This document shows, piece after piece, positions 17,479-26,439 of a DNA stretch of 47,833 bases (its first letter is position 1; each line of letters starts with the position of its first letter). This stretch comes from Lyngbya confervoides BDU141951 (GTDB taxonomy: Bacteria; Cyanobacteriota; Cyanobacteriia; Thermosynechococcales; Thermosynechococcaceae): positions 1 through 47,833 of the forward strand of contig NZ_JTHE03000047.1 of the NCBI RefSeq assembly GCF_000817775.3, in the 5' to 3' direction. The translations under genes were made by a program, and so were the position numbers. The notes below the pieces were generated by a model, which was not told where the DNA came from, ran no database searches, and worked only from the letters and a program-made list of their open reading frames with translations.

Positions 17479-18273
17479 ATGGTTTTGCCCCGAACCCCTA
17501 CCACCGGACTCCAGGTAACTTGGGAAGCGCTCCCCGCTGATTTTGTTTTGCCCGATGACCCTGTGGAAAATATTCAACAACCGTCCCTGGCGGCGGCCTT
17601 AACCGATGCGCTTGGCTGCGCAGCGTTGATTCAAGCGCAGATGCTAATTGGCTCTAACTTTGCGCTGGTGGCCACCGTCAACGGCAAAATCGTGGTCAAA
17701 GCTCCCGACTGGTTTTACGTCCCCCAGGTTCACCCGGTGGCCCCCGGCGTGATTCGTCGCAGCTACACCCCCCATCTTCAGGGCAGTGGCGTGGGGGTGG
17801 TGATGGAATTTCTCTCTGATGAGGACGGGGGGGAGCTGTCGGTGCGATCCACTCCTCCCTACGGCAAGCTCTATTTTTACGAGCAGATTCTCCAGGTGCC
17901 CACCTACGTCACCTACGATCCCTACGAACCCAAGCTCGAAGTGCGTCATCTGCAAAATGGCAGGTATGTGCTCCAGAGCGCTAATGAACAGGGACAGTGG
18001 TGGATACCAGAGCTATCGCTGTTTTTAGGCATCTGGTTTGGCCAGCGCTTGGGCATCACCACCCATTGGCTGCGCTGGTGGGACACCGATGGAAATTTAC
18101 TCCGGTGGAGTGCCGAACAGGCTGAACAAGAGCGGCAGCGGGCTGAGCAAGAGCGGCAGGCTCGGCTGGCGGCAGTGGCCAATCTGCGATCGCTCGGCTT
18201 GAGCGACGAGCAAATTGCAGCGGCTTTGAGCCTTTCGGAAGCCGAGATGCGATCGGTTGAAACACAAACCTAA
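17479..18273 (+). CDS. Uma2-family (DUF820) nuclease-fold protein
   Basis: A PD-(D/E)XK nuclease-fold family that is vastly expanded in cyanobacteria; its activity is mostly untested. The family core is visible as KAPDWFYVPQVHPV, VVMEFLSDEDGGE, YGKLYFYEQILQVPTYVTYDP and WWIPELSLFLGIW. The C-terminus is a charged coiled coil built from AEQERQR units (near 18113-18166), ending in SLGLSDEQIAAAL. ATG 17479 (MVLPRTPTTGL) is the natural start; the frame extends to a TTG at 17437. Its stop overlaps the end of the convergent FecB-like gene by 4 bp. A second Uma2 gene of the same design sits at 25555-26337, so the pair bracket part of the siderophore cluster. Confidence 0.85.
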   Translation: MVLPRTPTTGLQVTWEALPADFVLPDDPVENIQQPSLAAALTDALGCAALIQAQMLIGSNFALVATVNGKIVVKAPDWFYVPQVHPVAPGVIRRSYTPHLQGSGVGVVMEFLSDEDGGELSVRSTPPYGKLYFYEQILQVPTYVTYDPYEPKLEVRHLQNGRYVLQSANEQGQWWIPELSLFLGIWFGQRLGITTHWLRWWDTDGNLLRWSAEQAEQERQRAEQERQARLAAVANLRSLGLSDEQIAAALSLSEAEMRSVETQT

Positions 18274-19337
18274 CCGCCCAACCGTTCCGGCAAGCGGGAG
18301 CGGTCTGATCGCCCGGTCGGCTCACGGTTCACCAGAACTTGAAACAAGTCCTCGACGATGGCGGTGGCGGCGATCGGACCGCTGCCAATCCAATAGCTGG
18401 GCACCTGATAAACGCGATCGCGCTGAACGGCTTTGAGCCGTTGCCAGAGTGGATCTCTTTGGAGCTCGCTTAACTGACTCCGGGCTTCCTGGTTGGCTTC
18501 GGCTGTATTTTCTGCCGTCCAGATAAAGAGAACATCCCCATCGGCCTGATCAAAGCGTTCCAGGCTAAGGGCCGCCTGAATCGGATTTTGATAGCGACGG
18601 TTGGCCTCATCCGCCGATAGGTTTTGGGCGGGGGGGCGGGACAGGCCGGCATCTTGCAAGATGGTTCCGGGAAAGGAGTCTCGAAAGTAGAGATTGACGC
18701 TATCGGGATAGATGCGGATCACGGAGACCTGCAAGGATGACAGGGGGTCAGGATCTAGCTGGGATGCCAGTTGCTGCTGAAACTGCTGAATGCGATCGCG
18801 GTAGGCTTGCAGCGCCTGTTCACCTTGACTGACGCGGTTCAACACCTGAGCGTAGGTTTTGAACACATCTTTCCACTGGCCGCTGTGCTCAAAGTTGATT
18901 AACACCGTGGGGGCAACCTGAGTGGCCCGGTTGTAAATCTCCTGGTGGTAGTCCAACCCCAGAATTAAATCCGGCTTGAGTGCCAACACCCGTTCTAAAT
19001 TGACGCCCTCGGACTGGCCCACATCCACCACGTCGGTTAGATGGGACTGCAAATGCGCATCCAGGCGCTGCACATCCACGGTTCCCAGGGGCTTGAGGCC
19101 CAGGGCGATCGCATGTTCAAACGACACCGTATCCAGGGTCACCAGCCGCTGCACCTGACCAGGAACACAGGTTTTCCCGGCCGCATGATCCACCCAGCGG
19201 CAGGTTGGATCCGTTGGCGGATCCGTGACCGATTGGGGCTGACAAGCGGCCACTCCGAAAGCTAGCAACAAACCCCACAGCCCAGCCATCCAGACGGAGC
19301 GACGGCTAACTAACGGGCGATGGGCAGTCCAGATCAT
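18270..19337 (-). CDS. Iron-siderophore substrate-binding lipoprotein (FecB/FhuD-like)
   Basis: Periplasmic component of an iron-siderophore ABC importer. A hydrophobic N-terminus ends in a lipobox (AFGVAAC), so it is a membrane-anchored lipoprotein. The two lobes of the class III binding-protein fold show as QRLVTLDTVSFEHAIALGLKPLGT, ALKPDLILGLDYH and, near the end, DPLWQRLKAVQRDRVYQVP. It starts 6 bp after the stop of the TonB-dependent receptor, so the two are one operon. The receptor type suggests a hydroxamate or mixed siderophore, but the substrate cannot be read from the sequence. The matching permeases and ATPase are probably those at 26440-29454. Confidence 0.9.
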   Translation of the reverse strand: MIWTAHRPLVSRRSVWMAGLWGLLLAFGVAACQPQSVTDPPTDPTCRWVDHAAGKTCVPGQVQRLVTLDTVSFEHAIALGLKPLGTVDVQRLDAHLQSHLTDVVDVGQSEGVNLERVLALKPDLILGLDYHQEIYNRATQVAPTVLINFEHSGQWKDVFKTYAQVLNRVSQGEQALQAYRDRIQQFQQQLASQLDPDPLSSLQVSVIRIYPDSVNLYFRDSFPGTILQDAGLSRPPAQNLSADEANRRYQNPIQAALSLERFDQADGDVLFIWTAENTAEANQEARSQLSELQRDPLWQRLKAVQRDRVYQVPSYWIGSGPIAATAIVEDLFQVLVNREPTGRSDRSRLPERLGG

Positions 19338-19343
19338 CGAGCA

Positions 19344-21935
19344 TTAAAAGGTGATGGCGAAGGAAGCAGAAACGTTAAACGGCGCGCCGGGGCTGGCACT
19401 AAAGCCAAAGTTGGAGGCTGTAAAGTAGCGTTCATTGAACAAATTTTCCAGATTGATCTGCACGCGCCAGTTATCACGCTTGTAGAAGAGGGCTGCATCG
19501 GTGCGGAAGTAGCTCGGCAATGTAAAGCTGTTATCAATGTCGCCCTGGCGATCCTCTACATAAAACAAGCCTAATCCCGCCCCTAATCCGGCCAGATCCC
19601 CTGAGGGAACTTCATAGGAGGTCCAGAGGCTGAACTGGTGGGCCGGGGCATTGGCCAGACGATTGCCCACGGGAATGGTATTGTCCTGACTCACAAAGGC
19701 ATCGAGATAGGTGTAGCCCCCAATGAGGTTCCAGCCCGGTAGAATTTCACCCCCCAGGTTGAGTTCCAGGCCGCGACTGGCCACTTCTCCAGCCTGGATC
19801 TGATCAAAGGGATCGGGGGTGTCTGGATTGTCCGTGGCCACATTTTGCTTACGAATATCAAAGGCGGCCAGATTGAGGCTGAAGCGATCGCTGAGATCGG
19901 CTTTGATGCCCACTTCAACCTGACGTCCGGTTTGCGGTTCAAAGGGGCTACCATCTGCATTGCGGCTGGCCCCAAAGGCCGGGTTAAAGGAGGTGGTGTA
20001 GGAGGCATAGAGCGAAACTGGCTCAATGGGTTGATAGACCAACCCCACCCGCGGCGTGAATGCCTCATCGGTGAGGCGAAATTCCTCGCGGGGATTGCCC
20101 AGTTCGCGCGTCGTGCGCAATTGACTGACGCGGTCATAGCGAAGGCCTGCCAGCAGCTTGAGCTGAGGGATAAACTCAATTTGATCTTGGAGATAGAGAC
20201 TGAAGGTATCAACCTGGTCATCGCGGAAAAAGGTGGGATCGATCGCGTAGGGGACGTTGGTGTAGACCGGATTGAACCCATTGATGGGCGCAAACAGGTT
20301 ATCAAACTGGAACTCTGGCTTTTCCACATCATGGCGATATTCAACGCCAAAGCGCAGTTGATGCTTCACGGGGCCAGTTTGGAACCGACCGATGATCTCC
20401 CCGTTGGTAAACAGACGTTTGTAGCTGCCCCCGGCAAAGTATTCCAAGCGTTCTAAATCACCGCTGGGAAGCTGCACAAAATCGTTGAATAGGGGTGCAA
20501 GTCGCTGGGGGTCGTACTGCAAATACTGCAATGAATGACGCAATGACCAGTCTTCGTTCCAATCGTAGTTGAAGCGATACCCCACCTTAAATTCATCCTG
20601 GGAAAATTCGCCAAAGTCTTCATTGAGGAATCGCCGGCGAGGCAGATCGATAATGGCATTTTGCGTGGGGCTTTGGCTAAACAGCGGCAGACCTTCATCG
20701 ATGGTTTCCCGGTTGTAGGCATATTGCCCAAACACATCTAGGCTGGCTTTGTCGTTGATCTCCCAGGTGAGAATAGGGGAGACAATGAACCGCTCGCCGT
20801 TAACGAAATCACGAAAACTACCGTAGTTCTCGTAGGAGAGATTCAGGCGATATTTCAGGTTTTTTTGAGCATTGAGTGGCCCCGAAAGATCCACGGCCCC
20901 AGCATAGGTCTCAAAGCTGCCGATGGTGCCCGAAATTTCATAAAATGGCTCGTCTAGGGGACGCTTGGAAACCAGATTGATAATCCCCCCAGGTTCTCCC
21001 TGGCCAAAGAGGACGGATGCTGGCCCTTTGAGCACCTCTACCCGTTCAATGTCATTGGTACTGAGGGGCGAGAGGGAAAAGGTGGAAATTCCATCTCGAA
21101 AGATACCATCGTTGGCTTCAAACCCGCGAATCAGAAACCCAGGGCCAAAGACGCTAGTGCCCCGGCCGCCTGCATTGATGACCCCTGGCGTAGTTTCCAA
21201 AGCTTTGCCTAGCTCCAGGGCGTTGCGATCTTCAATCACCGCCTCCGGGACAATCTGCACTGAGAAGGGCACATCGCGCAAGGGTGTCTCGGTGCCCGTG
21301 GCGGTGCTGCTAGATCGGGGATTATAGGCCGGATCTCGCTCGGCGGTGACCGTAATTTCAATCTCATCGCCGTCTACGGGTGCCTCGTTGATCGCGGCGG
21401 AACTGGGTTCTCCGGGAACAATGCGAACCTGCAGTTGTCCGGCCTCCGTCAGCGGCTGAATCTGGGGTGCCGCGTCAGTGCCAACCAGCACAATCTGTAC
21501 CCGATCGCCAGGGAGATTGTTCACCTGAACCCGCTCAATGCCGGGGATGGGATTGCGCTCCTCTCGATTGCTTCCCTCAGGCAGTACCAGTCGGGCATTG
21601 GGAATCTCAGCGATCGCTTCGTTGCCTGCACGCTCAAAGATCGGCAATGGCAGGTCGCCCCCGCTCGTTTCCAGGCGCAGATCTAGTCCAGCCTCTTGGG
21701 GAATGATTTGCACCGCTGTAATTTCCAGGGGCAACCCCTGGGCGATCGCGGTGGGCTGATGGGTTGAATGATGGGTTGGATCATCGCTGCTGACGGCCAG
21801 ATGGCCTACATCCAACCCCGCAAAGCCGAAATTTTCAGCGTTGGCTTGGGCTGAATCGATAATCATCCCGGTGCCCAGTACAAGGCTGGCGATCGCCCAA
21901 ACCTGTCCTGCCCCCCGTTTGTCCTGCTGTCTCAT
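19344..21935 (-). CDS. TonB-dependent siderophore receptor with AMIN domain
   Basis: Outer-membrane receptor of 863 residues. After a signal peptide, an AMIN domain occupies ~60-170 (LEITAVQIIPQEAGLDLRL to LQVRIVPGE), a cyanobacterial add-on thought to bind peptidoglycan. The TonB box EIEITVTAER follows near 200. The plug has VPFSVQIVPEAVIEDRNA, FLIRGFEAN and IERVEVLKGPASVLFGQGEPGG. The rest is a 22-strand barrel ending in a terminal Phe (FAITF), as required for outer-membrane insertion. The plug motifs put it in the FhuA/FhuE/FpvA siderophore class. The binding lipoprotein gene follows 6 bp later, and an AraC-type regulator gene lies 160 bp upstream in the same direction. CGGA repeats in that gap may be its operator. 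Confidence 0.94.
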   Translation of the reverse strand: MRQQDKRGAGQVWAIASLVLGTGMIIDSAQANAENFGFAGLDVGHLAVSSDDPTHHSTHQPTAIAQGLPLEITAVQIIPQEAGLDLRLETSGGDLPLPIFERAGNEAIAEIPNARLVLPEGSNREERNPIPGIERVQVNNLPGDRVQIVLVGTDAAPQIQPLTEAGQLQVRIVPGEPSSAAINEAPVDGDEIEITVTAERDPAYNPRSSSTATGTETPLRDVPFSVQIVPEAVIEDRNALELGKALETTPGVINAGGRGTSVFGPGFLIRGFEANDGIFRDGISTFSLSPLSTNDIERVEVLKGPASVLFGQGEPGGIINLVSKRPLDEPFYEISGTIGSFETYAGAVDLSGPLNAQKNLKYRLNLSYENYGSFRDFVNGERFIVSPILTWEINDKASLDVFGQYAYNRETIDEGLPLFSQSPTQNAIIDLPRRRFLNEDFGEFSQDEFKVGYRFNYDWNEDWSLRHSLQYLQYDPQRLAPLFNDFVQLPSGDLERLEYFAGGSYKRLFTNGEIIGRFQTGPVKHQLRFGVEYRHDVEKPEFQFDNLFAPINGFNPVYTNVPYAIDPTFFRDDQVDTFSLYLQDQIEFIPQLKLLAGLRYDRVSQLRTTRELGNPREEFRLTDEAFTPRVGLVYQPIEPVSLYASYTTSFNPAFGASRNADGSPFEPQTGRQVEVGIKADLSDRFSLNLAAFDIRKQNVATDNPDTPDPFDQIQAGEVASRGLELNLGGEILPGWNLIGGYTYLDAFVSQDNTIPVGNRLANAPAHQFSLWTSYEVPSGDLAGLGAGLGLFYVEDRQGDIDNSFTLPSYFRTDAALFYKRDNWRVQINLENLFNERYFTASNFGFSASPGAPFNVSASFAITF

Positions 21936-22045
21936 GTTGCCTCGCTCACACCTAACCGCCGCGGATATCCCCTGAGATACCAGTCCGGCCTATTTATTGA
22001 CTTTAATTCCTAGTAAGGCACTTTATCAGGTTCAGTCCAGCGACA

Positions 22046-22091
22046 GCGGATAAAATTTGTCTGAGACGGAATAAAAAGAACCGGAAACGGA
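22046..22091 (-). promoter_or_regulatory. Phased CGGA repeats upstream of the siderophore receptor
   Basis: CGGATAAAAT at 22047, CGGAATAAAA at 22067 and CGGAAC at 22088 recur every 20-21 bp, about two helical turns, with an additional CGGA at 22082. On the coding strand they read as TTCCG direct repeats. They lie ~110-155 bp before the receptor start and overlap no domain end. They are a plausible binding site for the adjacent AraC-type regulator, as in PchR-controlled receptors; this is inferred. Confidence 0.35.
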
Positions 22092-22094
22092 ACT

Positions 22095-23189
22095 TTATAA
22101 CGGCTGCGCCTTCCAGCGACTGTACTGCTTGGGCGAGACCCCGTATTTTTTCCGAAAAGCGCGCGAGAGACTGCTGGCGCTGCGAAACCCGACGCTGTGC
22201 GCGACCTCGGACACATTCATCTCCCGGTTTGCCAGCAGCTGGCGGGCCTGTTCCAGGCGGTACTCGTGTAGGCAACCAAAGGCTGTGGTGCCAAACACCT
22301 CTCGAAATCCGCGCTTAAGGGTGCAATCGTTCAACCCCACCTGCCGGGCCAGATCAAGCAGAGACGGGGGATTCTCAACGCGGCTGAGTAAAATCTGTCG
22401 GGCCTGATGAATCCGTTCGATATCGTCGGCTTTTAGCCGGAGTGGTGGCGCCGAGCAACCCGCCGTTTCCTGGACCAGCAGCAGCGCCATCAACTCCCAC
22501 ACTTTGCTCTCCAGGTACATCTTTCTGCTCATCCCCTGAAAGGGACAGTCCAACAGTTGATGCACCGTCGTCTGCATGGCAATGGTGGGGACTCCGGACC
22601 CCTGGTAGTAAATTGTTCCCAGGGGCTGCACCAGATGGGCTAAGCCCGCACTGGCTAGGTCTGTCGTGGACCCAAGGTAGTCTTGAAAGGTCGCCGGATC
22701 CAGATGGACATTAATCGCCAGGGTGCGCACCTGACCAGGCATCTCTACCCGCTCCGCAGGGGCAGTGCCGCTGCCGTAGAGCCAGTATTGTTGCGGCACC
22801 AGGGACGCGGTGGCGGAAGGGCCTGGTTGGCATAAAAACGTATATTCAATGGGATGCGATCGCGCTGGAGACTCGACCACCACTGGCCCATGGAGCTGAT
22901 AGTCTTCAATGGAGAGCGACAGGCCTGGACGCAGATCTAGGGAGCAAAACTGTCCTGTCCCCAGAAGTTTTGGATAGGGAATGCTCCGATTAAACGGGGC
23001 TAGGTGCAGGGGTGAATTGGGGGTCTGGGACTCTAGGGCCTGAGAATCTAGGACTTGGGAATCTAAGCCCTGGGAATCTAAGCTCTGGGAACAGTGGGGC
23101 TGCGAATAGTGGTGCTGCTCAGCTCGCGTAAAGAGGTCTTGGTAGTCTTGCTGGGAGAGGGTCAGGGGCATGGATACTAAGGTGTTCAA
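22095..23189 (-). CDS. AraC-family regulator, PchR-like
   Basis: The C-terminal ~100 residues are two helix-turn-helix units of AraC type: LARQVGLNDCTLKRGFREVFG and VAHSVGFRSASSLSRAFRKKYGVSPKQYSRW. The N-terminal ligand-binding part contains SIPYPKLLGTGQFCSLDL and LDPATFQDYLG and resembles PchR-type regulators, which sense ferric siderophores and switch on the matching receptor. Residues ~32-55 are made of LDSQx pentapeptide repeats (15-bp tandem DNA repeat) that are unlikely to be structured. It sits between an ABC exporter and the receptor gene, all on the minus strand, which supports control of this cluster. Start at 23189 or an ATG at 23171 (MPLTLSQQDY). Confidence 0.88.
   Translation of the reverse strand: MNTLVSMPLTLSQQDYQDLFTRAEQHHYSQPHCSQSLDSQGLDSQVLDSQALESQTPNSPLHLAPFNRSIPYPKLLGTGQFCSLDLRPGLSLSIEDYQLHGPVVVESPARSHPIEYTFLCQPGPSATASLVPQQYWLYGSGTAPAERVEMPGQVRTLAINVHLDPATFQDYLGSTTDLASAGLAHLVQPLGTIYYQGSGVPTIAMQTTVHQLLDCPFQGMSRKMYLESKVWELMALLLVQETAGCSAPPLRLKADDIERIHQARQILLSRVENPPSLLDLARQVGLNDCTLKRGFREVFGTTAFGCLHEYRLEQARQLLANREMNVSEVAHSVGFRSASSLSRAFRKKYGVSPKQYSRWKAQPL
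23026..23085 (-). repeat. 15-bp tandem repeat inside the AraC-type gene
   Basis: Four units of the form TGGGAATCTAAGCCC (23026, 23041, 23056, 23071), diverging leftward. Because 15 is a multiple of three the frame is kept, and they encode the LDSQx repeats. This is a candidate slippage-prone site that changes linker length. Confidence 0.85.
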
Positions 23190-23284
23190 AGCAGCAACCC
23201 AAATGGTGCCCTCATTATAGTTTAGTTGAGAATATTTACCATCTATCTATATTCACCCTCTATCTTCTTGTCGGGCTGGAGGAC

Positions 23285-25105
23285 CTATGGCGCTGGATGC
23301 CTGGCCTCCAGGAATTCGCGATGGGACTCGGGTAGCGCCTGCAGCGGCCCCAAAAAGGCAATCTGGCCTTGATCCAACACGAGAATCTGATCGGCACGCT
23401 GCCAAATCTGGGGCCGGTGGGACACCACCAGATAGGTTTGTTCTCCCTGGGCGTTAAACAACCGACTCCAGAGCCGCTGCTCCGTGTCCAAATCCAGGGC
23501 ACTGGAGAGATCGTCAAAGACCAGCAGTTCGCTCTGGCGGATCAGCATGCGGGCCGCTGCCGCTCGCTGCACTTGCCCCCCGGAGAGGCGCATGCCGTTC
23601 ACGCCAATCGGCATGTCCAGCCCTAGGGGAAACTGGGCCAGATCTGTCTCTAAGGCTGCAAGGGCGATCGCAGCTTCTAAATCCGCCTCTGACGCGGCCT
23701 GTCCCAGGAGGAGATTTTCTCGCAGGCTACAGCTGAGCAGGTGGGGAACCTGGGGCGTATAGGCCACCTGGGGCGGCACCAGAAATTGTGCAGGCCGGTT
23801 AAGATGCCGGTCATTCCAGGCCAGATCCCCGGCCTCTAGGGGCAGAAGCCCCAGGAGTGATCGCAACAGGGTTGTCTTGCCTGAGCCCACCGCGCCAGTA
23901 ATCACGGTGAGAGTGCCGCGCTCAATCCGCAGGGAAATATTACGGATGCCGCTACAACTGCCGGGATAGTGATAGGTCAACCCGGTGGCGCTAAAAGTTT
24001 GCAGGGGCACTCTCTCAGGACGGTCATGAACCGGAGGCAGAGGCGACACTCCACCCAGCAGGGGGGGCAAGTAGAGCGGACGATGGGCGACCAGATCGGT
24101 GGCGGTGCAGTCTAGTAACTGCTCCATGCGTTCGAAGGATACTTCGCTTTGCTTCGTCAAGGTCAGAAAGTCGCCAAAAAAACCGAGAAAATAGGTAACA
24201 TAGGCCAGGTAATACACAAACAACGCAAAATCCCCCACGCTCAGGGTTTGTTGCTGCATCGATTCCACGGACACCAACAGGATGCCGCCGGTGCCCAAGC
24301 TCACGAGGTTGCTAAAGCTGGATTCCAGCAGTTGAGTCAACATGCGATCGCGGATGGCGGCCTGCTCTCGGCGATCGCAAAGTTGCTGAAGATGCTGGAT
24401 CACCTGTACTTCAGCCCCTTCTACCTGAATGACCTGCACCGCCCCAAACATCTCCCCTAGCCAGCCGGTCACCGCCTGGGTTGCCTGCCGCTGGTTGCGG
24501 CGATAGCGCTTAATTCGCTGGGTTAACCGTTGAATCAATCCCGCAATCAGCATCAAGGGTAAAAACACCAGCAGGGTAATGCGGGCATTAATGTGCACCA
24601 GTAACGCCAGGGACGCCAGGGCAAACATTCCCTCCCCCAGAAGTTCGTTGGTCCCCACTGCATTATCTTCAAGCTGCTGGGCATCCTCTCGGAAAAAACT
24701 AAGGATGGCGCCCCCAGACACCGAGTCTCCCGTTGCGCTCCTCAAGGGCAACGCCCCCGGTCGATGCAGCAGCCGTTCCAGCAGATTGCGGCGAATCAGG
24801 GCGCTCATGGTAAAGCGATGCTGGGTTTTCGTGAATCGTCCCCCAAAGATGACCACAATGCGGGCCAGTCCTGTGGCCAGGAGTAGGGCAATCAGAACCT
24901 GCGGAGACAGCCGCACGGACGATGGGGTCGTGAGCGCATTAAAGAATTCTCGAATTAGCAGTCCAGGAATGGCCGGCAGTCCGGCAATGAAAATCCAAAG
25001 TAGCGTATCGAGCAGGTAGAGCCGTGGGGCATAAGCCACCATCCGCCAGAGTAAGGCCGCAATCCTTGAAGTGGGTGGTTTGGACATCGATTGACTATTA
25101 TTCAT
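23285..25105 (-). CDS. ABC exporter, fused membrane and ATPase domains
   Basis: A fused transmembrane/ATPase half transporter, ~606 residues from the ATG at 25105 (MNNSQSMSKPPTS). Upstream codons in the same frame, out to 25393, are low-complexity and not a real extension. Membrane segments fill ~20-310. The ATPase shows Walker A ITGAVGSGKTTLLRSLLG, signature LSGGQVQRAAAARML, Walker B LLVFDDLSSALD (Asp instead of Glu as catalytic carboxylate) and H-loop VVSHR. It lies in the siderophore cluster just upstream of the AraC-type regulator, next to a decayed MFS exporter. Export of a siderophore or release of iron from an imported one is a reasonable guess. The substrate is unknown. Confidence 0.87.
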   Translation of the reverse strand: MNNSQSMSKPPTSRIAALLWRMVAYAPRLYLLDTLLWIFIAGLPAIPGLLIREFFNALTTPSSVRLSPQVLIALLLATGLARIVVIFGGRFTKTQHRFTMSALIRRNLLERLLHRPGALPLRSATGDSVSGGAILSFFREDAQQLEDNAVGTNELLGEGMFALASLALLVHINARITLLVFLPLMLIAGLIQRLTQRIKRYRRNQRQATQAVTGWLGEMFGAVQVIQVEGAEVQVIQHLQQLCDRREQAAIRDRMLTQLLESSFSNLVSLGTGGILLVSVESMQQQTLSVGDFALFVYYLAYVTYFLGFFGDFLTLTKQSEVSFERMEQLLDCTATDLVAHRPLYLPPLLGGVSPLPPVHDRPERVPLQTFSATGLTYHYPGSCSGIRNISLRIERGTLTVITGAVGSGKTTLLRSLLGLLPLEAGDLAWNDRHLNRPAQFLVPPQVAYTPQVPHLLSCSLRENLLLGQAASEADLEAAIALAALETDLAQFPLGLDMPIGVNGMRLSGGQVQRAAAARMLIRQSELLVFDDLSSALDLDTEQRLWSRLFNAQGEQTYLVVSHRPQIWQRADQILVLDQGQIAFLGPLQALPESHREFLEARHPAP

Positions 25106-25118
25106 CGCCAGGCCGAGA

Positions 25119-25144
25119 AAGTTGGATTCGTAGAAGTTGGATTC
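25119..25144 (-). repeat. 11-bp direct repeat upstream of the ABC exporter
   Basis: AAGTTGGATTC occurs at 25119-25129 and 25134-25144, 15 bp apart, just before the exporter start. It may be an operator or a small duplication. Confidence 0.5.
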
Positions 25145-25227
25145 ACATGAGCGGATTATGCAATGCCTGCTGAGGGGCGCGCTCCGAATCATACCTGAAG
25201 CGGGGCCGGCAGAGCCCCCCAGTCTCA

Positions 25228-25521
25228 TCAGAGCTGTGCAGACTTGACGGCTCCTGTGGAGTCGGGCGGGGGACGGTGCAGAACTGGCCAGAAAAAGCCC
25301 CCTAGTCCCACTAGGCTCAAGATAATAGCGGTCAAGCCATACATCGAGGCTAAACCCATTCCCGGGATGCTGCCCCAAATCAATTGCAGCCATCCCCGCG
25401 CGGCCGTGGATTCCACCCAGGGGGCAAACCCTTGCTCCGCCAGTGGTCCAGCGATGAGGGCGGCGATCGCCCCCAGACTCTGCAGCACTAGCCCATTGGC
25501 CGCAAACACCCGTCCCTGGAG
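25228..25521 (-). pseudogene. C-terminal remnant of an MFS transporter
   Basis: About 97 codons remain. The start LQGRVFAANGLVLQSLGAIAALIAG is a familiar conserved region late in EntS-like MFS exporters. Two membrane segments follow (SMYGLTAIILSLVGLGGFF). A full MFS protein is near 400 residues with twelve segments, so only the last quarter or so survives. The upstream side runs into the 3' end of the Uma2 gene, whose TAA at 25555-25557 closes the same frame. In siderophore clusters such an MFS gene is usually the siderophore exporter, so its loss may have ended secretion. Whether it is expressed is unknown; no start better than a GTG at 25509 exists. Confidence 0.7.
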
Positions 25522-25554
25522 GGGGTAGGAATCGCAGCCATGGAATGAATGATT

Positions 25555-26337
25555 TTACAGATGGTCTGGATCCACGCCCAGCGATCGCAGTCGTTCTGCC
25601 AGGCGATCCGCCCGCTGCTTTTCCTGTTCCGCCCGTTGCTTTTCCTGCTCAGCCCGTTGCTTTTCCTGCTCAGCCCGCTCATCACCGCTCAGTAGCAAAT
25701 CTCCCTGACTATCCCACCAGCGCAACCAGGGTAGTGTTTGGTTGAGATACGAACCCTGCCAGATGCCAAGTTCTAATCCCAGGGGAGGAATTGGAAAATG
25801 TCCCCGTTCGTTGGGCATGCAGCGCTGGTACTGATTGGCCACGAGTTCATATATCTCCACTGAGGCCTGATCGACATTGTAGATACCGTAGAAAGGAACT
25901 CGGATGGCTTGTTCATAAACCCAAAACTTACCTGCTTTCAATCCGTCTTCTGCAAGTGGCGATGTGGTATCGTGCTCCTCAGATCCATCTCCAGAGACAA
26001 ACTCAAGCGCAATGAGTGGCGCCACAATCTCCTGCCACAGTACATAGGATCGCCGTCGTTTACCGTTGAGCAGGGGCGGAACGTTAGGCACATAAAACCA
26101 ATCTGGTGCTTCCGCACCTCGCTCAGGGGGGTCAACAAGTCGCCAGTAAATGCCGCAGTCTTGACCGATGACATATTGGCCATCGGGATGTAAACGATCG
26201 AGGACAGGACGGATCGAGTCAGTCAGCAGAAGACTTTGAGGATGCTCTTGGAAATTTTTCACAAAGGTACCGTCAGACTCCGGTAACTGCGTATGGTCCG
26301 GAAGCGTAAGGGCCGACTGAGACTGCGCGATCGTCAT
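25555..26337 (-). CDS. Uma2-family (DUF820) nuclease-fold protein
   Basis: The same family as the gene at 17479. Core motifs are EAPDWFYVPNVPPL, LIALEFVSGDGSEEHD, GKFWVYEQAIRVPFYGIYN and FPIPPLGLELGIWQG, followed by WLRWWDSQGDLL. The C-terminus is a coiled coil of AEQEKQR heptads made by 21-bp DNA units near 25612-25677, ending LGVDPDHL. It lies between the siderophore ATPase gene and the MFS remnant, in their direction, and probably displaced the rest of the MFS gene. Uma2 proteins have a PD-(D/E)XK fold; target and purpose are unproven. The ATG at 26337 is followed by a non-conserved 20-residue leader. Confidence 0.86.
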   Translation of the reverse strand: MTIAQSQSALTLPDHTQLPESDGTFVKNFQEHPQSLLLTDSIRPVLDRLHPDGQYVIGQDCGIYWRLVDPPERGAEAPDWFYVPNVPPLLNGKRRRSYVLWQEIVAPLIALEFVSGDGSEEHDTTSPLAEDGLKAGKFWVYEQAIRVPFYGIYNVDQASVEIYELVANQYQRCMPNERGHFPIPPLGLELGIWQGSYLNQTLPWLRWWDSQGDLLLSGDERAEQEKQRAEQEKQRAEQEKQRADRLAERLRSLGVDPDHL

Positions 26338-26439
26338 GGTACGTTTGGCGGATTCCGTCGATCAAATTTAATCCAATAGTAGCTTATCCTCCGGGGTCCC
26401 CAGCGATTCCATGGAGCCCCAGCGGGCGATGAGTCACCG

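Noticed and set aside
23284-23600. Walker B DD in the second ABC exporter as a defect
   Set aside because: FDDLSSALD is typical of that exporter group and may still support activity, so it is noted only in the gene entry.
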